A stretch of 64,000 nt of DNA. It comes from Rhea pennata (taxonomy: Eukaryota; Chordata; Aves; Rheiformes; Rheidae). Below the pieces are notes generated by a model, which was given only the letters and a program-made list of their open reading frames with translations, searched no databases and had not been told where the DNA came from. Positions 61,395 through 64,000 of the stretch are shown here, piece by piece (positions within the stretch are counted from its first letter, which is position 1; each line of letters opens with the position of its first letter). The stretch spans positions 50,068,053 to 50,132,052 of the forward strand of contig NC_084702.1 in NCBI RefSeq assembly GCF_028389875.1, given 5' to 3'. Both the position numbers and the translations under genes were made by a program.

Positions 61395-64000
61395 GTATGT
61401 GTTTGATTGTGTACCTTGAGTAAAAGGTGGATAGAGAAGCAATGCTTAGCATGCTTTTTTCAATTATCTAGTCCTATTAAGAAATGTGAAATTTTATTTC
61501 ATGTTTTTCTTGATAGAAGGGAATAGAGTAGGAAGGTGATTCCTTGTATACTGAATACGCTGTTGATACATGGAGTTGAATCACAGCATCAAATAGGTTT
61601 AGCTCAGTTTGTTAGAGCGTGGTGCTAATAATGCCAAGGTCATGGGGTTCAACCCCCATATGGGCCACTTGTTTCCATGCTGCGCAGGGGGTTTGGTCTA
61701 GATGATCTCCAGAGATCCCTTCCAGCCTTACTGATTCTATGAAATGGGTTCAATCAGTATGAAAGGAGCTAGAGTATACATAGTCCCAATCTGTTTCAAA
61801 CTTCTGCAAATGAAAAAGCTTTAACGTACAAAGGTAGATACTCTTTTGCTGCTTTTGAATGTTGTAGGAGTGTCCTTTCTGTTGCAGAAAAAGTAGTTGA
61901 GGTTGAATGTCATGGGAAGGAGGGTACAGAGACAAAGTGTAAGCATTTCATATTTAACAAAGATCAGAGAAAATGAAGCAGTTATTAAGTATTGTAAATC
62001 AAGGATATTAAAATCAACAAATGTTGTTTTTATCAAACAACAAATTTTATTAACAATGTAATTTAATTAGGCTAAAATTTAGCTTAAAATCTTGTATTTT
62101 GCAGCGTTTTACATATTTTGAGGGTGTAGTGATGGCAGAATGTTTAAATAGTCTCTCAAATTTTTTGTTACGTATACTGTTGTGTACAATTTTTTTAGCA
62201 AAAATATAAACTGAGATTCTTTCAATATACATAGTGGGCTTATTTCTCTATTTTATTGTTCCATTCCCTGTGTTTAAGGTATTAGATGTCTATAAAATTT
62301 CAGAAAAATCAATGCTATTTGGATGTAGTTGCTCTTGGCTATGAAGAGCAATCTAGTTAAGGTGGCAAATCAATTATCAATTGAAATGTGGCAAACTCTA
62401 ACAATTTACCAGGTTAGGATTGAAGAAAATACGTTGTTAATGACAGAAAATACTGTGTGTTACTTGTGTTTCCAGTTAGGCCAATTATGAGTCAGAAGAG
62501 ACCCAAAGATAAAGCTTGTGGGGGATTATAAGTCACCACTATCATTGCAGCTGGTTTAAAGAAGCAAAATGAAAAAAAATTGCCAATGTATCTAGATATG
62601 ATGAACTATTTTCGTGTAGGTATTATATTTGGCCTATGACAGTCTGAAGATTTTAGATCTGGGAAGACTGGGGAAATACAACCTGTCTCAACTATTTATT
62701 CTCTCAAAGGCTGTGTTGTCTTTCTTATCTTTTTCTTTTTTTAAGTCCTTGTGTCCAGTCCTGTCACTGTTCATTGGTTCCTGTTTCTATCCTATCTATA
62801 AGTATAGGTAGTCAATAAGTGCTGTGCAAAGCTAGGAAAATTCAGATAGGAAGCAAAACATACAATGTGGGAAGGTAATGTAGTTGAACCTGCCCTAAAA
62901 CTTGAATCAGATCTTAGTGCACCTATGACATGATATATCCATTACACAGAAATAAATATGATGCCACTTCTAGCAGAAAGATCAGGGAGTTAGAGAAGAT
63001 AGGTTAGAGGAGAAAATAATTCTGAAGAGGTGGATAAATGCTGTGAAATGGTAGAGCCATCAGTTTTCCATGATTTAATTTATGAAAAGGTGAAACTGCT
63101 GTTAACCCTGTTCACTAATTTTCTATCTATAACAATGCCACCTATGATTTTAAATGTAGCAATGGTTATGTGATATATGTAACGATAAAGTAATATTTTA
63201 TCTTGTTTTGTACTGTCATATCAACTATGATATTTGGAGACCTAGTATATTACTGTTCTTCAGATAATGTTGCAGTTATCTTTTTGTCCTAACAAGTAGA
63301 ATTGCTAAACGGTGTATGAGGTCATGCATAGATAGTTGTGTTAAATGAAAATATTTAAATTTAATCTAAATCTGAAGGATTTATATATACATTTAAACCT
63401 CATTGATATAGTTAGCATATATGAGCTTGAATCTATTTTTTTTTCCTGTCAAGTTCACTATACCGGAGAAAGCATTCCATCTGCAAACACTAGCAGATTC
63501 TAAGTTGTTCTCTCTGCACCAGCAGGGACGACATGTTTTTAATGGCTTGATGAAAGTCATAAATAGCAAGTCCTGTAAAACAAGGTACAAAGATGTGAAG
63601 ATGTTTATGGCTGGTTCCAGAAATATCTGAAATAATTACTAGTAAAATATTTTTATATAGCAAGTTATTTAGTGCATCTTTTCTGTTATAGAAGCTGACA
63701 AATGGACATAATAAAAGAAACAGCCAAGACAGATGAATCCTTTAAGAATTAACGTTTTGCTGTTTGCAGTAGTGTTGCTTTGATAACCCATGTTTTTAGG
63801 TTTTGTTGGTATTTGTTAGTGAAGTTTTGTACCTAAAAGAGAGGGGTAATATGAGTGCTTTTCGTTGCTCAGTGTTGTTCCACTGTTCTCTGCAAGTCAA
63901 AATTCTATCAAATCATAACATTAAAGTCAATAGATTCACATGTCTGCATTTGTCAGAGTTGATCTTTTGTTCCGACTTGTAAGTTTGGAACAGACTAGGA
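61395..64000 (+). other. CETN3: CETN3 intron 3 (to window end)
   Basis: AT-rich DNA that holds the tRNA-CR1 SINE. I looked for the next exon (V-T-D-W-I-L-E-R) and did not find it, so this intron most likely runs past the window. Confidence 0.65.
61596..61745 (+). mobile_element. tRNA-Ile-derived SINE with CR1-type tail
   Basis: The head is a slightly decayed tRNA-Ile: TAGCTCAGTTTGTTAGAGCG (A box region), the anticodon loop CTAATAAT with anticodon AAT, and B box GGTTCAACCCC at 61646-61656, ending in GGGCCA. About 80 bases follow, with the CR1 3' signature TCTAGATGATCTCCAGAG, ATCCCTTCCAGCC and TGATTCTATG. This architecture is that of TguSINE1 and related passerine SINEs that borrow the CR1 retrotransposition machinery. 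It is inserted in the sense direction of CETN3. Confidence 0.88.

Noticed and set aside
61596-61668. A functional tRNA-Ile gene
   Set aside because: The CR1 tail and substitutions in the stems show it is the head of a SINE.
1-64000. Retrovirus-like, Polinton-like or CRISPR-type elements, and a W-chromosome origin
   Set aside because: No LTR pairs, capsid, polymerase or envelope frames and no regular direct repeats were seen. The low repeat load and intact genes argue against a degenerate W copy.

Overview
The window is vertebrate nuclear DNA, most likely from a bird and probably a passerine. Four genes follow one another as LYSMD3 (+), POLR3G (-), MBLAC2 (+) and CETN3 (+, cut by the right edge). 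This is the order and relative orientation known from human 5q14.3, whose avian counterpart is chromosome Z. A tRNA-Ile-headed SINE with a CR1-type tail in a CETN3 intron fits songbirds. Sparse repeats, small introns and GC-rich CpG-island first exons also fit a bird.

Layout. 1-20.5 kb: AT-rich intergenic DNA with no gene I can support. It holds one GC-richer promoter-like block near 6.65-7.1 kb and a duplicated ~105 bp sequence at 8.1 and 9.4 kb. ADGRV1, the expected next neighbour on the minus strand, was not found. 20.5-27.3 kb: CpG island and LYSMD3 (two coding exons, long 3' UTR). 27.3-29.9 kb: convergent 3' ends of LYSMD3 and POLR3G. 30.0-44.8 kb: POLR3G, seven coding exons. I rebuilt every intron phase, giving 214 aa, or 213 aa with an alternative acceptor. 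44.5-45.5 kb: a CpG island that acts as a head-to-head promoter for POLR3G and MBLAC2. 45.0-51.9 kb: MBLAC2 (two exons, 296 aa, long 3' UTR). 52-57.9 kb: intergenic DNA with an old CR1 fragment and a GC-richer block carrying a CTCF-like site. 57.9-64 kb: CpG island and the first three coding exons of CETN3 (89 codons).

The genes are unrelated in function: a LysM membrane protein, an RNA polymerase III subunit, a metallo-beta-lactamase-fold acyl-CoA hydrolase and a centrin. They are linked by old synteny, not by a pathway.

The most notable signals are: a GGGGCC hexanucleotide repeat translated as Gly-Ala inside MBLAC2 exon 1; the 8-mer CTAACGGC (MYB-type) in all three CpG-island promoters; a 19 bp tandem duplication that sets the LYSMD3 stop; a NAGNAG acceptor in POLR3G that adds or drops one Ala; and a weak POLR3G 5' splice site followed by a 40-nt U tract. 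I found no retroviral or other virus-like element, no CRISPR array, no RNA gene other than the tRNA-derived SINE, and no convincing novel system.
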